A stretch of 64,000 nucleotides of DNA from Streptomyces smyrnaeus (GCF_017676345.1 NZ_JAFFZM010000001.1:1-64000); one strand, 5' to 3'; positions 27,352 through 36,425 are shown, counted from the stretch's first letter. Program-made: numbers and translations. Notes: generated from the letters alone by a model not told the origin.

Positions 27352-27768
27352 ATGATCCACCACTGTGTCCGCTTCACCATCAAGCCCGGCACCACGCCGG
27401 CACAGCTCGAAGACGCCCTCGCCAGCCTGCGCAACCAGGGCGAGGTCATCCCCTCCGTGCGCTCCTTCCTCGTCGGCCGCGACCACGGCGGCGAATACGA
27501 GTGGGGCGCCACCTTCGAGATAGCCGACCTGGAGGGCTACTGGGAGTACCTCATCCACCCCGCCCACCGCCGCACCGACGAGATCGGGCTGCCGCTGGTC
27601 GACAAGTTCGTCTCCTTCGACATCACCGACGACCTCGACCCCGAATCCGGCGACAAGATCGCCGCCCTGCACCGCCGCCGCTACGACGCCGACCCCGGCC
27701 TCACCGAACTCGTCTCCAACCTCAACCAGTACGAAGGCAGCGCCGCCCCCGGCCCCCACGCCACCTGA
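27352..27768 (+). CDS. Dabb-domain (stress-responsive A/B barrel) protein
   Basis: A 138-residue ferredoxin-like alpha-beta barrel protein. The N-terminal MIHHCVRFTIKPGTTPAQLEDALASL and the GGEYEWGATFEIADLEGYWEYLIHPAHRR segment match the Dabb pattern. Dabb proteins form dimers and include polyketide cyclases and uncharacterised stress proteins. It is the last gene of the TetR-controlled operon and its role there is not clear. Confidence 0.85.
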   Translation: MIHHCVRFTIKPGTTPAQLEDALASLRNQGEVIPSVRSFLVGRDHGGEYEWGATFEIADLEGYWEYLIHPAHRRTDEIGLPLVDKFVSFDITDDLDPESGDKIAALHRRRYDADPGLTELVSNLNQYEGSAAPGPHAT

Positions 27769-27775
27769 CACCCGT

Positions 27776-27825
27776 CCGGGAGGCGGGGAACGGCGACCTG
27801 GTACCGCCGCCGCCCCGCCTCCCGG
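27776..27825. terminator. Hairpin after the Dabb gene
   Basis: A perfect 13-bp stem (27776-27788 with 27813-27825) encloses an inner CGGCG/CGCCG pairing. It begins 8 bp past the Dabb stop codon. Confidence 0.75.
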
Positions 27826-27936
27826 CGCCCCCACCGCTTCAGGGTCGCGCCTTCGCCTCGGAGGATTGCACACGAACGTACGGACCGCCCCTGGCCGCCT
27901 ACCGCACAGCGAACGGTGCCGGGGCCCGTACCCCGG

Positions 27937-28137
27937 TCACTTGACGGGGTGCCCGTCGTACTTGCCGCCCTGGCAGCGCCACGTGTGAGTGGCGACGCCG
28001 CGCGGCATCCCGCCGCCCCGCATGCACTCCTCCCAGGTGACAGGGTCTTTGTCCGCAGCGGGTGCTGCGCCGGCAAGGCCCGTGACGACCGAGCCGACGA
28101 CAACCAATGTGGCCACGGCGCTCGCAACGTACCGCAT
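27937..28137 (-). CDS. Small secreted protein, unknown function
   Basis: A 66-residue protein with AAGGAG upstream of the ATG at 28137. A signal peptide (MRYVASAVATLVVVGSVVTGLAGAAPA) leaves a mature chain of about 39 residues. That chain contains two cysteines (WEECM and WRCQGG), which could form one disulphide, and a glycine-rich GGGMPRG. No family is recognised. The longer open frame upstream runs through the promoter. Confidence 0.75.
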   Translation of the reverse strand: MRYVASAVATLVVVGSVVTGLAGAAPAADKDPVTWEECMRGGGMPRGVATHTWRCQGGKYDGHPVK

Positions 28138-28597
28138 TCCCGATCTCCTTCTGCTGGCCGGGTACTTGTTCCTTTGCCGTGATTCCACTGGAGCAGTTTT
28201 CAGCAAACCGAATTCCCCCGTGCGAGGGCAGCTGAATATGTTTTCGGTGGAGCCCGCCCGCACTTCGACAGGAAGGCCCACAAGCTCCGCCGGGGATGGT
28301 GCGTACCGCGGCGAACCCGGTAAGAGGTGCGTACTTCGGATGATATTTTTCAGGCCCTTTGCGCGGGTCCTGCTTCCACACGCCCCCGAGCATGTCCGGT
28401 TCGGTGCGTAATGGCCAGGGAATCAACCTTGAGCCGACAGTCATAGACCCGCGAGGTCGCCGTAGCCACGGCATTCCCGCTGGAGTCCACCGGGCGCCGA
28501 CGCACGGCACCGGACCACGGCAGGCCGCATTTCCCGGCACTTCCGCCCCAGCCGCTGAACGGCTTTCTCGCGGGCACCCCGGAAAAGGAGAGAGTCA
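28138..28597. other. Divergent intergenic region
   Basis: This 460-bp gap lies between the small secreted protein and the rightward hypothetical gene. It is less GC-rich than its surroundings in places (for example about 28185-28250 and 28335-28355), as promoter DNA would be. No gene is seen. Confidence 0.5.
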
Positions 28598-29248
28598 GTG
28601 TACTCGAATGCCCTCGACACCTTCGTCAGGTCCGTGAAGCACGGCAAGGAAATCATGATCATCCATCGGGTCACCGGAGGTTATCTGACCCAGAGCGGTG
28701 ACCTGCAGATCGCCACGGACCCGCTGGAGGGGATCACCGACAAAAAGCACCTGTGGGTCGTCCACCTGGACGGCTACATCAAGAACAACACGGTCTTCAG
28801 CCTGGAGAACAAGAGCTCCGGGAACCGTCTGACCGTCAACGACACGAACCCGCGCGAGGGCATGACGTTCACCGAGGCCCAGGAGCCGGGCGCCACGGGC
28901 AAGGCGGCCGACGCGCAGCGGTTCTTCGTGCTGCCGCTGTCCTGCGGCGGCTACTCGCTGGTCCCCGTGCTGTGGCCGGAGTACTGCCTGGGGCCCAAGG
29001 ACAACCACCCCCAGCCCGGTTGCGACCGGCCGGTCCTGCACTTCGGCAACGACTCCTCGCTCAACTGCTCCCACGACTTCGTGCTGCCGCCCACCGGGCC
29101 GCCCCGCCGCGACCCGACGGACACCAACCTCGACGCGGCCGGTGACTCCGGGAAGTCGGGCGGCTCCGAAGCGGGCGCACCCGCGCCCCGCCGTGCCTCC
29201 GACCGGGCCTGGAAGACCGCCGTCACCCCGGTGGTCTGGGACCGGTGA
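28598..29248 (+). CDS. Hypothetical protein, possible beta-trefoil
   Basis: A 216-residue protein starting at GTG 28598 after AAAAGGAGAG. The first 165 residues contain strand-rich repeats such as HLWVVHLDGYIKNNTVFSLENKSSGNRLTV and AQRFFVLPLSCGGYSLVPVLWPEYCLG. These resemble a ricin-type or other beta-trefoil lectin fold. The C-terminal 50 residues are a Pro/Gly/Ser/Ala linker. There is no signal peptide. Its stop codon overlaps the next gene's GTG (GTGA), so the two are translationally coupled and probably act together. No confident family assignment. Confidence 0.75.
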   Translation: MYSNALDTFVRSVKHGKEIMIIHRVTGGYLTQSGDLQIATDPLEGITDKKHLWVVHLDGYIKNNTVFSLENKSSGNRLTVNDTNPREGMTFTEAQEPGATGKAADAQRFFVLPLSCGGYSLVPVLWPEYCLGPKDNHPQPGCDRPVLHFGNDSSLNCSHDFVLPPTGPPRRDPTDTNLDAAGDSGKSGGSEAGAPAPRRASDRAWKTAVTPVVWDR

Positions 29249-29685
29249 ACGGGTGGTTCCTGCGTGGCGTGCTGGCCAGGATGCGCACCCCGGCGCCGGT
29301 CAAGGAGGCCCGTCGGCGGGGCACTTCCCTCGCGGGGCCGGCGTCCGGTGCCACAGCTGAAGCCGTCCGCGCGGGTGCGCCGGTCAACGGGCACGATGTG
29401 CTGGAGCAGGTGGCGCGGCTTCCGGTGAGCACCTGGCGCTATCACTGGGATCCGCCACACGTGCGGCACATCGGCCCCATGGCGCAGGACTGGTGGGCGG
29501 CCTTCGAGGTCGGTGAGAACGACCGGACCATCTGCTGCACCGACGCCAACGGTGTCGCCCTGGTCGCCATCCAGGCGCTGCACCGGCAGTTGGAGGAGCT
29601 GCGCAGCGAAGTCGCCGCTCTCCGCGCGCAGGTCGCCCATCAGCAGCCGCAGGAGTCCGAACATGCCGGGCCCCGGGCCGGTTGA
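29245..29685 (+). CDS. Stand-alone S74 intramolecular-chaperone-like domain protein
   Basis: A 146-residue protein. After an N-terminal linker it has LPVSTWRYHWDPPHVRHIGPMAQDWWAAFEVG and DRTICCTDANGVALVAIQALHRQLEELRSEVAALRAQV. This is the peptidase S74/endosialidase chaperone core followed by its C-terminal coiled coil. Such domains normally trimerise and fold phage tail spikes or large bacterial surface fibres, then may cleave themselves off. Here the domain is encoded alone, coupled (GTGA) to a possible beta-trefoil protein, with no other phage genes nearby. The start is GTG 29245. Confidence 0.82.
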   Translation: MNGWFLRGVLARMRTPAPVKEARRRGTSLAGPASGATAEAVRAGAPVNGHDVLEQVARLPVSTWRYHWDPPHVRHIGPMAQDWWAAFEVGENDRTICCTDANGVALVAIQALHRQLEELRSEVAALRAQVAHQQPQESEHAGPRAG

Positions 29686-29840
29686 CCCGCTCAAGGGGCT
29701 GCTCGCTCCTCGGGGCTGTGCGCTTGTGGGCCCCGGCCCGCTCGGGGCGGCCGTACCTCGGTCCGCTTGTCGGCGAGCAGCGACCCCCGGCGCCCCTTCT
29801 GCGTCGTAGAGGCACAGTCGGTCCGGGGACCGATCAGCGA

Positions 29841-30557
29841 TCACCAGGGGACGGGAGATCCGTCCCAGGAGAAGAAGCCGCCGGTGGGGCCGTCGTCCGG
29901 CAGCAGGGCCAGGCGGAGGGCACCCTGCGCCGCCTCGGCCGGGTCGCCGCCGACAGCGGCGGCCCGGGGGTTGAGGTCGGTGGCCCGCACGCCGGGGGCG
30001 AGCGCGTTGATCTTGAAGCCGTCCTCGGCCAGCGTCTGGGCGTAGCAGACGGTAAGGGCGTTGAGGGCGGCCTTGGACGACCGGTAGACGGCAGCGCCAC
30101 CGCTTCCCGGGGTGAATTGCGGGTTGGGGTTCGTGCTCCAGGTCAGCGACGCGGTGCCGCTGGAGACGTTGACGATGCGCGGGTGCGGCGACCGGCGCAG
30201 AGCGGGCAGGAAGGCATTGGTCACCGCCACCACCCCGAACACGTTGGTCTCGTACGTGCGCCGGTATTCCTCGACCGGGGAATCGGTCGGCGAGGCGAGT
30301 GACGGTGCGATGCCTGCGTTGTTGACCAGCACGTCCAGGCGCTCCACCTGGTCCGCGGCTTGTGCGATGCCGTCGGGATCCGTCACGTCGAGGACCAGCA
30401 GCCGGGCGCCGGTGCCGATCTCCTCGACGGCCCGCTGTCCGCGCTGCGGGTCGCGGGCGCCCACGTACACGGTGAAGCCCTCGGCCGCGAGCAGCCGGGC
30501 GATGTGCTGGCCGATGCCCTTGTTGGCACCGGTGACGAGAGCTGTGCGATCGTTCAT
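29841..30557 (-). CDS. Short-chain dehydrogenase/reductase
   Basis: A 238-residue classical SDR. Features are the cofactor loop TALVTGANKGIGQHIARLL, NNAG (LVNNAGIAPS), catalytic Ser in IVNVSSGTASL and the YRSSKAALN active-site pair. GARDPQRG after strand 2 suggests NADP(H) preference. The ATG at 30557 follows AGAGGA; the much longer frame extends through the neighbouring regulator and is a shadow. It is divergent from an XRE regulator across a 72-bp promoter. Confidence 0.94.
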   Translation of the reverse strand: MNDRTALVTGANKGIGQHIARLLAAEGFTVYVGARDPQRGQRAVEEIGTGARLLVLDVTDPDGIAQAADQVERLDVLVNNAGIAPSLASPTDSPVEEYRRTYETNVFGVVAVTNAFLPALRRSPHPRIVNVSSGTASLTWSTNPNPQFTPGSGGAAVYRSSKAALNALTVCYAQTLAEDGFKINALAPGVRATDLNPRAAAVGGDPAEAAQGALRLALLPDDGPTGGFFSWDGSPVPW

Positions 30558-30629
30558 GACCACTACGGTCCTCTGGCGGTGGGCGCCCTGCCAGGGACAG
30601 TCTGTACCAGGCAAGCGGCAGGAGGTGGC

Positions 30630-31445
30630 ATGGCGCGGCAGGAGCTGGCCCGCTTCCTGCGGGACCGTCGGGCGGGTCTGCGTCCGCAGGAGGCGGGGCT
30701 GACGACGACGGGTACCGTCCGCCGTACGCCGGGCCTGCGCCGCGAGGAGGTGGCGGCGCTCGCCCATATGTCGGTCGACTACTACACGCGGCTGGAGCAG
30801 GCCCGGGGACCGCGGCCGTCCCCCCGGATTCTGGACGCGCTGGCCCGGGCCCTGCGGCTCACACCGGCCGAACGCAGCCACCTGTTCCGCCTGGCGGGGT
30901 CGAACGCGCCGCCCGGCGGCAACGCCGTGCGGCGGGTACGCCCGCACGTGGCCCGGATGCTGGAGCGGCTGCCGGAGACCGCTGCCATCGTCACCGACGC
31001 GGCGTACGGCGTCGTCGCCTGCAACCCCCTGGCCCGGGCACTGCTCGGCGGCGACCTCGCAGGTGGGACGACCAACCTGGCCAGGCACCGCTTCCTGGGC
31101 CGGTCAGGGATGTACGAGAGCTCCAGCGCCGAGGAGTTCGGGCACATCGTGGTGGCGCGGCTTCGCCGGGCTGCCGACCGCTACCCGCACGACCCGCGGG
31201 TGACCGCCCTGCTGTCGGAACTGCACGCCGGCAGCGAGGAGTTCCGGCAGATCTGGCGGACACGTCCGGTCCACGCTCCGGGGCACCGCACCAAGACCCT
31301 GGACCACCCGGAAGCCGGGACACTGCGGTTGAACTGCGACGTCCTGCTCGTGCCCGAGGATGACCAGGAAGTCGTCCTGATCACAGCCGACCCCGGATCA
31401 CCCGCCGTGCGGGCCCTGCACAGACTGGCCGGGCAGGCGACCTGA
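30630..31445 (+). CDS. XRE-family regulator with MmyB-like ligand domain
   Basis: A 271-residue paralogue of the regulator at 24126. The HTH reads LARFLRDRRAGLRPQEAGL…RRTPGLRREEVAALAHMSVDYYTRLEQAR, followed by the ligand-binding C-terminal domain (AAIVTDAAYGVVACNPLARALLGG; HPEAGTLRLNCDVLLVPEDDQEVVLITADPGS). GGAGG precedes the ATG at 30630. It probably regulates the divergent SDR gene. Confidence 0.94.
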   Translation: MARQELARFLRDRRAGLRPQEAGLTTTGTVRRTPGLRREEVAALAHMSVDYYTRLEQARGPRPSPRILDALARALRLTPAERSHLFRLAGSNAPPGGNAVRRVRPHVARMLERLPETAAIVTDAAYGVVACNPLARALLGGDLAGGTTNLARHRFLGRSGMYESSSAEEFGHIVVARLRRAADRYPHDPRVTALLSELHAGSEEFRQIWRTRPVHAPGHRTKTLDHPEAGTLRLNCDVLLVPEDDQEVVLITADPGSPAVRALHRLAGQAT

Positions 31446-31559
31446 AACGCCGCCGAAGGGTGCCGGCCGCCGGATTCCGGTTGTGCTTTCCGCTGCGTCA
31501 ACTTCTACATTCTTCTGCGGGCCGGAGCGGCCGGCCCGGCGGCGATGGGAGGCGGGGCA

Positions 31560-32324
31560 ATGGCCTGGTCGATCGCGGACGTGGCCCGGATGTCCGGGGT
31601 GACGTCCCGGACACTGCGGCACTACGACCAGATCGGCTTGCTGCCGCCGGCGTGGATCGGGAGCAACGGGCACCGCTACTACGAGCAGGCCGAGCTGCTG
31701 CGGTTGCAGCAGATCCTGCTGATGCGTGAGCTGGACGTGGGGCTGCGCGAGATCCGGGCGGTCCTGGAAAGCCAGGTCGATCAGGTCGCCGTGCTCCGCG
31801 AGCACCACCAGCGGCTGCTCGCGGAGCGGGACCGGCTGGAGACGCTCGCCCGTACGGTCGGCCGTACCATCGCCGAACTCGAGGAGGGCAAGGACGACAA
31901 CGATCCGGTGAAGATCAACAGGCCGGAGAATCTGTTCGAGGGCTTCGAGTCCTCTCCCGAGATCGATGCCGAGGTCCGGGAGCGGTGGCCTCGGGCGTGG
32001 GAGCAGTCCCGGCAGGTCGTAGAGGAGATGACTGCCGAGGACGCGGAGCAGTGGCAGCGCGAGGTGACGGCGCAGATGATCCGCATGGCGGAGTTCATGG
32101 CGGCCGGCACACCGGTTTCCGACGCCGCGGTGCAGGCCGAGGTGGACGCCCAGTACCAGTTCGTGTGCCGGTACTGGACCCCGAGCGCGGCTGCTTACAA
32201 GGGGATGGGCCGGTACTTCGTCGATGACCCGAGGTTTCGGGCGAACTTCGACAAGATCGCCGACGGGCTGGCCGACTACCAGCGCGAGGCGATGGTCTTC
32301 TACGCCGATGCCCGGCTGAGCTGA
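31560..32324 (+). CDS. MerR-family regulator, TipA-like
   Basis: A 254-residue regulator. The N-terminal MerR winged helix (AWSIADVARMSGVTSRTLRHYDQIGLLPPAWIGSNGHRYYEQAELLRLQQILLMRELDVGL) is joined by a coiled coil (about 75-110) to a C-terminal all-helical TipAS domain (about 120-254). In TipAL the TipAS domain traps thiopeptide and other peptide antibiotics. It may therefore sense a natural product and activate a resistance promoter. The ATG at 31560 has GGAGG at ideal spacing; the ATG at 31545 lies upstream of that site. Confidence 0.92.
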   Translation: MAWSIADVARMSGVTSRTLRHYDQIGLLPPAWIGSNGHRYYEQAELLRLQQILLMRELDVGLREIRAVLESQVDQVAVLREHHQRLLAERDRLETLARTVGRTIAELEEGKDDNDPVKINRPENLFEGFESSPEIDAEVRERWPRAWEQSRQVVEEMTAEDAEQWQREVTAQMIRMAEFMAAGTPVSDAAVQAEVDAQYQFVCRYWTPSAAAYKGMGRYFVDDPRFRANFDKIADGLADYQREAMVFYADARLS

Positions 32325-32569
32325 CCGACGGACCCACCTACCGCGCGCCGCAGACGCCGCAGGTCCCCCTCCCCCGCCCATCCGCTGCCGCGCTCAGCGC
32401 ATCCGACCGAGCCGGGCAGTCCCTGGTCGGCGGTGCCTGGACCGCCGCAACTGCCCGGCCGCTCGTGGAACCGGTAGCCCGACCATGAGCCGGCGCGTAC
32501 GGGTGCATCGTCGGTCCGTCCGCACTGGGGTCGGGGCAGAGGGCTCGGCGGGGCCGCTCCGCGCCCCGC

Positions 32570-32986
32570 CTCATCCGGCACCTCGGGCCACGGGGGAACC
32601 GTCCACCCCCCATCACCCCCTTGTCCAACTGCGCGCCTGCACATTGAACCCGGCGTCGCCTAGCTCGCCTTGAACGGCGCCGCACTCTGGAAGAAGCACA
32701 CGACCTTGTTGTCCAGCGCGTAGGCCGGCATCCCGTACCAGAGTCTCGGGGCCAGGACCGGAGCGTCGGCCCTGACGACGGCATGGGCGCGCTCGGTGGT
32801 GATCCGATCAGAGCCCTGTATCACCGCGATCTCCTCCCGCTCGTCCCGTTCCGCCCCTGTCGCCTGCTCAACGCGTGAGGTGCGGCGCGCTGCCTCCTTC
32901 TGCTCCTGCGCATGCCCCTTCACCGCAGCCCTCTCCTCGGCGGTGAATCCCTCGTATGTACTGGTTCCGGATCTGGTCATGGTCAC
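32570..32986 (-). pseudogene. Broken DUF1801/YdhG-type (iron-chaperone-like) gene
   Basis: The frame starting at GTG 32986 (or ATG 32980) matches the N-terminal two thirds of the actinobacterial DUF1801 family (TRSGTSTYEGFTAEERAAVKGHAQE; APRLWYGMPAYALDNKVVCFFQSAAPFK). It then meets a stop (TAG, minus strand, near 32660) where family members continue with a YATLGF-like segment. Family-like residues reappear beyond the stop in another frame (AQLDKGVM near 32610-32590). The gene therefore has a nonsense change plus a frameshift. Confidence 0.65.
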
Positions 32987-33399
32987 CTCTGTCGTCGTGA
33001 GTCGGAATCAGGCCGGTGTGGTCTGCCGGACCTGCTCGTTGCGGCCCCTGCCTCGGTCGGCAGGGGTGCGGGCGATCTCCGTGCGGGTCGGGGAAACCCC
33101 CGGCGGACACCGGGCGACAGCCGTGAGACACCGAAGGAGCCCCGTAGCCGGGCTGGTCGAGGCTCACGCGCGGCGGCGGAAGCCGTGCCGAGCCAGGTGT
33201 GCGGGTTGCCCTCCCAGCACCAGCCCAGCTTCGGAGCCTTCTGGCTGATCCAGATCGCCGGCACCCTGCGGTCACCGCACCGCGAGCCGCCGGGCGAGAA
33301 GCACTTGTTCCTCACGAGCATCTGCGGGAAGTGGGTGAGGAGGGCTGTCCCTTCCTCGATGGTGAGCAGGGCGCGCCCGCGCCCGGCGATGGTGGCCAT
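32983..33399 (-). CDS. DUF5701-like C-terminal domain protein
   Basis: A 138-residue ORF with AAAGGA before its ATG at 33399. The first 80 residues (LTIEEGTALLTHFPQMLVRNKCF, GSRCGDRRVPAIWISQKAPKLGWCWEGNPHTWLGTASAA) resemble the C-terminal half of actinobacterial DUF5701-type proteins. The N-terminal half of that family is absent. The last 55 residues are low-complexity Arg/Pro/Ser and may follow a frameshift. Its stop overlaps the GTG of the broken DUF1801 gene. It may be a truncated gene; function is unknown. Confidence 0.5.
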   Translation of the reverse strand: MATIAGRGRALLTIEEGTALLTHFPQMLVRNKCFSPGGSRCGDRRVPAIWISQKAPKLGWCWEGNPHTWLGTASAAAREPRPARLRGSFGVSRLSPGVRRGFPRPARRSPAPLPTEAGAATSRSGRPHRPDSDSRRQR

Positions 33400-33424
33400 G
33401 CGGGATCCTTTCGGCGCGTTGTGG

Positions 33425-34438
33425 TCAGCCCTCGGTCAGAGCAAGCTGGTATCGGTGGGAGGTGCGCACTCGGCGGAAGCCGAGCTGTTCGTTGACCGCG
33501 AGCATGGGGGCGTTGTCCGCGGCGTTGTCGGTCTCGATCTCGACGACCTGCGGATGCTCGTCGTGCAGGCGGCACAGCATCTGGGCCTTGAGCCACACAC
33601 CGAGGCCGCGACCGCGGTGGGCGGGCACCACCACGGTGTCGTACTGCCGGGCTCGGACGGCTGCCGGGCCACCGGGCAGTACGAGTTCGGTGAAGCCGGC
33701 GACTCCGCCGCCGTGCAGGGCCGCGACGGTCAGCAGGCTGTCGCCGCGGCCGGTGACGACCGCGGCCATGGCGCGTACCCGGTCGGCATCCCAGCCCACC
33801 GTGCCGTGGTCGAGCTCGCCGACGGGCATGTCGTTCATGGCGTTCTTGGCGGCCGCGAAGGCGTCGGCGAGCACGTCCGGCACCTCGCCCTCCCACTCGG
33901 CCGTGCGGTACCCCGGGTGGTCACCGGTGGCCAGCTCGTCGAGCCAGCCGCGGTGCACATCGTGCAGCGGCAGCAGCAGGTGGTGCAGGGTCAGGGCGCG
34001 GCGGAAGCCGTGCCGTACGCAGAACAGGTCGGCGGGGGTGCAGGCGGGCGCCTCGACGACCAGACTGCGGCGTCCCTGGGCGACGGCTTCGGTCGTCAGG
34101 GCGGACAGCAGCCGGGTGCCGGTGCCGCGGCGTCTGGCGTCGGGGCGGACGTGCAGCTCCGCCTCGGCCAGATGTTCCTGACCGGTGCGGTCGAACAGGC
34201 GCAGCGAGGCCGCGCCCACCGCTCGGCGGCCGTCCCGGGCGTTGTGCTCGACGGCAAGCCAGACGAGCAGTCTGCTGTTCAGGGCGGGGCCGGTGAGCCT
34301 GGTACGGGTCTGCCCCGGACTCGGCGGGGCCGCATCGGGCAGGTCCTCGGCGAGTGAGGCGGTGGCGACCTCGTGCCAGGCATCGGCGTCTTTCCAAGAC
34401 ACCGACGGCACAGCGATGATGTTCACCGATACTCCCAT
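33425..34438 (-). CDS. Tandem GNAT acetyltransferase
   Basis: A 337-residue protein with two GCN5-type domains. In the first (about 20-150) the acetyl-CoA loop is VRPDARRRGTGTRLLSAL. In the second (about 190-335) it is VVPAHRGRGLGVWLKAQML, followed by NAADNAPMLAVNEQLGFRR. This arrangement resembles MshD-like (mycothiol synthase) and other double-GNAT proteins. The acceptor substrate is unknown. The ATG at 34438 is used; a GTG four codons later, with a closer GGAG, is equally possible. It is divergent from a LysR gene. Confidence 0.9.
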   Translation of the reverse strand: MGVSVNIIAVPSVSWKDADAWHEVATASLAEDLPDAAPPSPGQTRTRLTGPALNSRLLVWLAVEHNARDGRRAVGAASLRLFDRTGQEHLAEAELHVRPDARRRGTGTRLLSALTTEAVAQGRRSLVVEAPACTPADLFCVRHGFRRALTLHHLLLPLHDVHRGWLDELATGDHPGYRTAEWEGEVPDVLADAFAAAKNAMNDMPVGELDHGTVGWDADRVRAMAAVVTGRGDSLLTVAALHGGGVAGFTELVLPGGPAAVRARQYDTVVVPAHRGRGLGVWLKAQMLCRLHDEHPQVVEIETDNAADNAPMLAVNEQLGFRRVRTSHRYQLALTEG

Positions 34439-34523
34439 GGGCTGGGGGAACTCCTCGGTCAGGGTCCTTGTCGGACGCTCGGGCTCGGGGGCGGACGGGG
34501 ACATGGGGGAACAGGGGGACGGC

Positions 34524-35477
34524 GTGGAACTGCGGGATATCGAGATATTTCTGACGCTGGCGGAGGAGCTGCACTTCGGGCGGACCGCCGAACGGCTGCA
34601 CGTCACCCAGGCGCGGGTCAGCCAGGCCATCGCCAAGCAGGAACGCCGCATCGGTGCCGCGCTGTTCGAGCGGACCAGTCGACAGGTCGTCCTCACACCG
34701 CTGGGAGCGCGGTTGCGCGAGGACCTGCAGGCCGGATACGAGCGCATCCGCGGCGGCATGGAAACGGCGATGGAGACGGCCCGGGGGGTGCGGGGCTCCC
34801 TGCGGCTCGGCATCTTCGGTCCCAACGCCCATGATCTGGCGCCGGTCACCAAGCTGTTCCGCCAGCGGTATCCGTCCTGCGACCTCTCCTTCCACGAGGT
34901 GGGTATCAGCGACCCGTTCGGGCCGCTGCGTACGGGGCAGGTGGACGTGCAGACCTGCTGGCTGCCCGTTCGGGAGCCGGACCTGGCCGTGGGCCCGGTG
35001 ATCTTCGAGGGCCCGATGTCACTGATGGTCTCCGACGATCATCCGCTGGCCGGCCGCAGACAGGTCCGCCTGGAGGACCTGAGCGACTGCGTCCTTCCGG
35101 CGATCCCGGAGCCGGCCCCGCACTACTGGGTGGAAGCGGTGGAACCCTTCCGCACGCCGAGCGGGCGGCCGATCCCCCGCGGCCCGCAGGTGACGACGTT
35201 TCAGGAGGTGATCGGCTTCGTCCTCACCTCGGGCCTCGCGGCTGTCGTGCACGCCGACGGCCCCCGCTACTACCAGCGTCCCGGCATCGTCTACCTCCCG
35301 ATCGAGGACGCCCCGCCCGGCCGATGGGCGCTGATCTGGCGGACGGCGGCGGAGACCGAGCTGGTCAGGGCATATGTGCGGGCCGCTGAGGAGGCACGGG
35401 GGAAGCTTCGCCACCAGGGGCTCGAACCTGCCGCCGAGACGCGACGGCGGCGATCTCGGCCTGAGTCCCTGACGTGA
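34524..35477 (+). CDS. LysR-family transcriptional regulator
   Basis: A 317-residue regulator. The winged helix (ELRDIEIFLTLAEELHFGRTAERLHVTQARVSQAIAKQERRIGAALFERTSRQVVLTPLG) is followed by a periplasmic-binding-like effector domain. The GTG at 34524 reproduces the usual LysR N-terminus and has GGGGG 5 bp upstream; the ATG at 34503 is an alternative. It probably regulates the divergent GNAT gene across an 85-bp intergenic region. Confidence 0.93.
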   Translation: MELRDIEIFLTLAEELHFGRTAERLHVTQARVSQAIAKQERRIGAALFERTSRQVVLTPLGARLREDLQAGYERIRGGMETAMETARGVRGSLRLGIFGPNAHDLAPVTKLFRQRYPSCDLSFHEVGISDPFGPLRTGQVDVQTCWLPVREPDLAVGPVIFEGPMSLMVSDDHPLAGRRQVRLEDLSDCVLPAIPEPAPHYWVEAVEPFRTPSGRPIPRGPQVTTFQEVIGFVLTSGLAAVVHADGPRYYQRPGIVYLPIEDAPPGRWALIWRTAAETELVRAYVRAAEEARGKLRHQGLEPAAETRRRRSRPESLT

Positions 35478-35803
35478 CGGTGCGGACTGGCTCGGTGACC
35501 GGTTCGACGGGCCGGTCCCAGCAGGCGGGGCGGCGTAGGGGTGAGCCACGGTCGGGTCGGGGATCATCACTGGCATGGCCCTTACGATTCCCGGGACCGG
35601 CCGGACGATCAACGGCACTTCCGGAAACGGTCGATAACCGCGCGCTAATCGTTCGCCGTGCTTGCGTCGGGGCCACGGACCGCATGCCGGCCCGACCCGG
35701 ACCAGTGCTCGGTGACGGCACCTACGCAGCCGGGCCGGAGAGGGCAGTGGGGGGACCGCAACCGGCGTGGTGCACGCCGGGAAGCGGCCCACGGGACTCC
35801 GGG
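35478..35803. other. Intergenic gap between convergent genes
   Basis: These 326 bp contain no supported gene. A short ACCGG/CCGGT repeat soon after the LysR stop (about 35498-35517) could act as a terminator. Confidence 0.4.
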
Positions 35804-36190
35804 CTATTCGTTGAACCACTCCGAAAGGACGCTGCGCCCGCCACCGTTCCAGAAGAGGTGCATCTGGAAGTTGGCCAACTGCCCGACGTCGTACGGTCGC
35901 TTGTCGCATCCGGCGTCGCCGCCGTCGGATTCCTTGAACGCTATGATCGGATCCCCGGTGGAGCCCTGCTTGTACAGATAGCCTGTGACGCCGTGGCCGT
36001 CGGCCTTGGTGTCGCAGATCTTGAACACATCGCCGTCGTCGATGAAGACCATCTTGCCGCGGCCGTTCGGGAGGTAGATGGTCTTGTTGCTCTCTCGCAC
36101 ATCGGCCTGAGCCGGGGCTGCCGCAGTGGCGATCATCGCGGCGGCGGCGCCGGCGACCACCGCGAAGTGGATGGACCGAGATCTGGCCAT
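35804..36190 (-). CDS. Secreted hypothetical protein
   Basis: A 128-residue exported protein. The signal peptide MARSRSIHFAVVAGAAAAMIATAAAPAQA is followed by a mature domain of about 100 residues with short beta-strand patterns (KTIYLPNGRGKMVFIDDGDVFKICDT; GVTGYLYK) and two cysteines that could form a disulphide. GAGGA precedes the ATG. This compact beta-rich layout is common among small extracellular proteins of streptomycetes. No specific function is recognised. Confidence 0.82.
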   Translation of the reverse strand: MARSRSIHFAVVAGAAAAMIATAAAPAQADVRESNKTIYLPNGRGKMVFIDDGDVFKICDTKADGHGVTGYLYKQGSTGDPIIAFKESDGGDAGCDKRPYDVGQLANFQMHLFWNGGGRSVLSEWFNE

Positions 36191-36425
36191 CGATTCCTCT
36201 TCCTGTTCGGCGGAGAATGCTCGCAAACGTGCGAAGCGCAGAATTCCACGCGGGCATGGTCGCGGAAAGCCACGAACAAGACACTCCACAGGTTCGCCTA
36301 TCGCCGGTCTGGCTGCCGGAGACAGCACCCCCGAAGCGTGGCGGCCTCGCCGACGCATCCAGTGGGGCGTCCGGATCGACCGGCACGTACGGGAGGTGCG
36401 AAGGGGGCGGCTTGACCCTCACACC

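Noticed and set aside
29245..29685. Prophage remnant based on the S74 domain
   Set aside because: No integrase, structural, lysis or portal genes are nearby, and neighbours are ordinary chromosomal genes.
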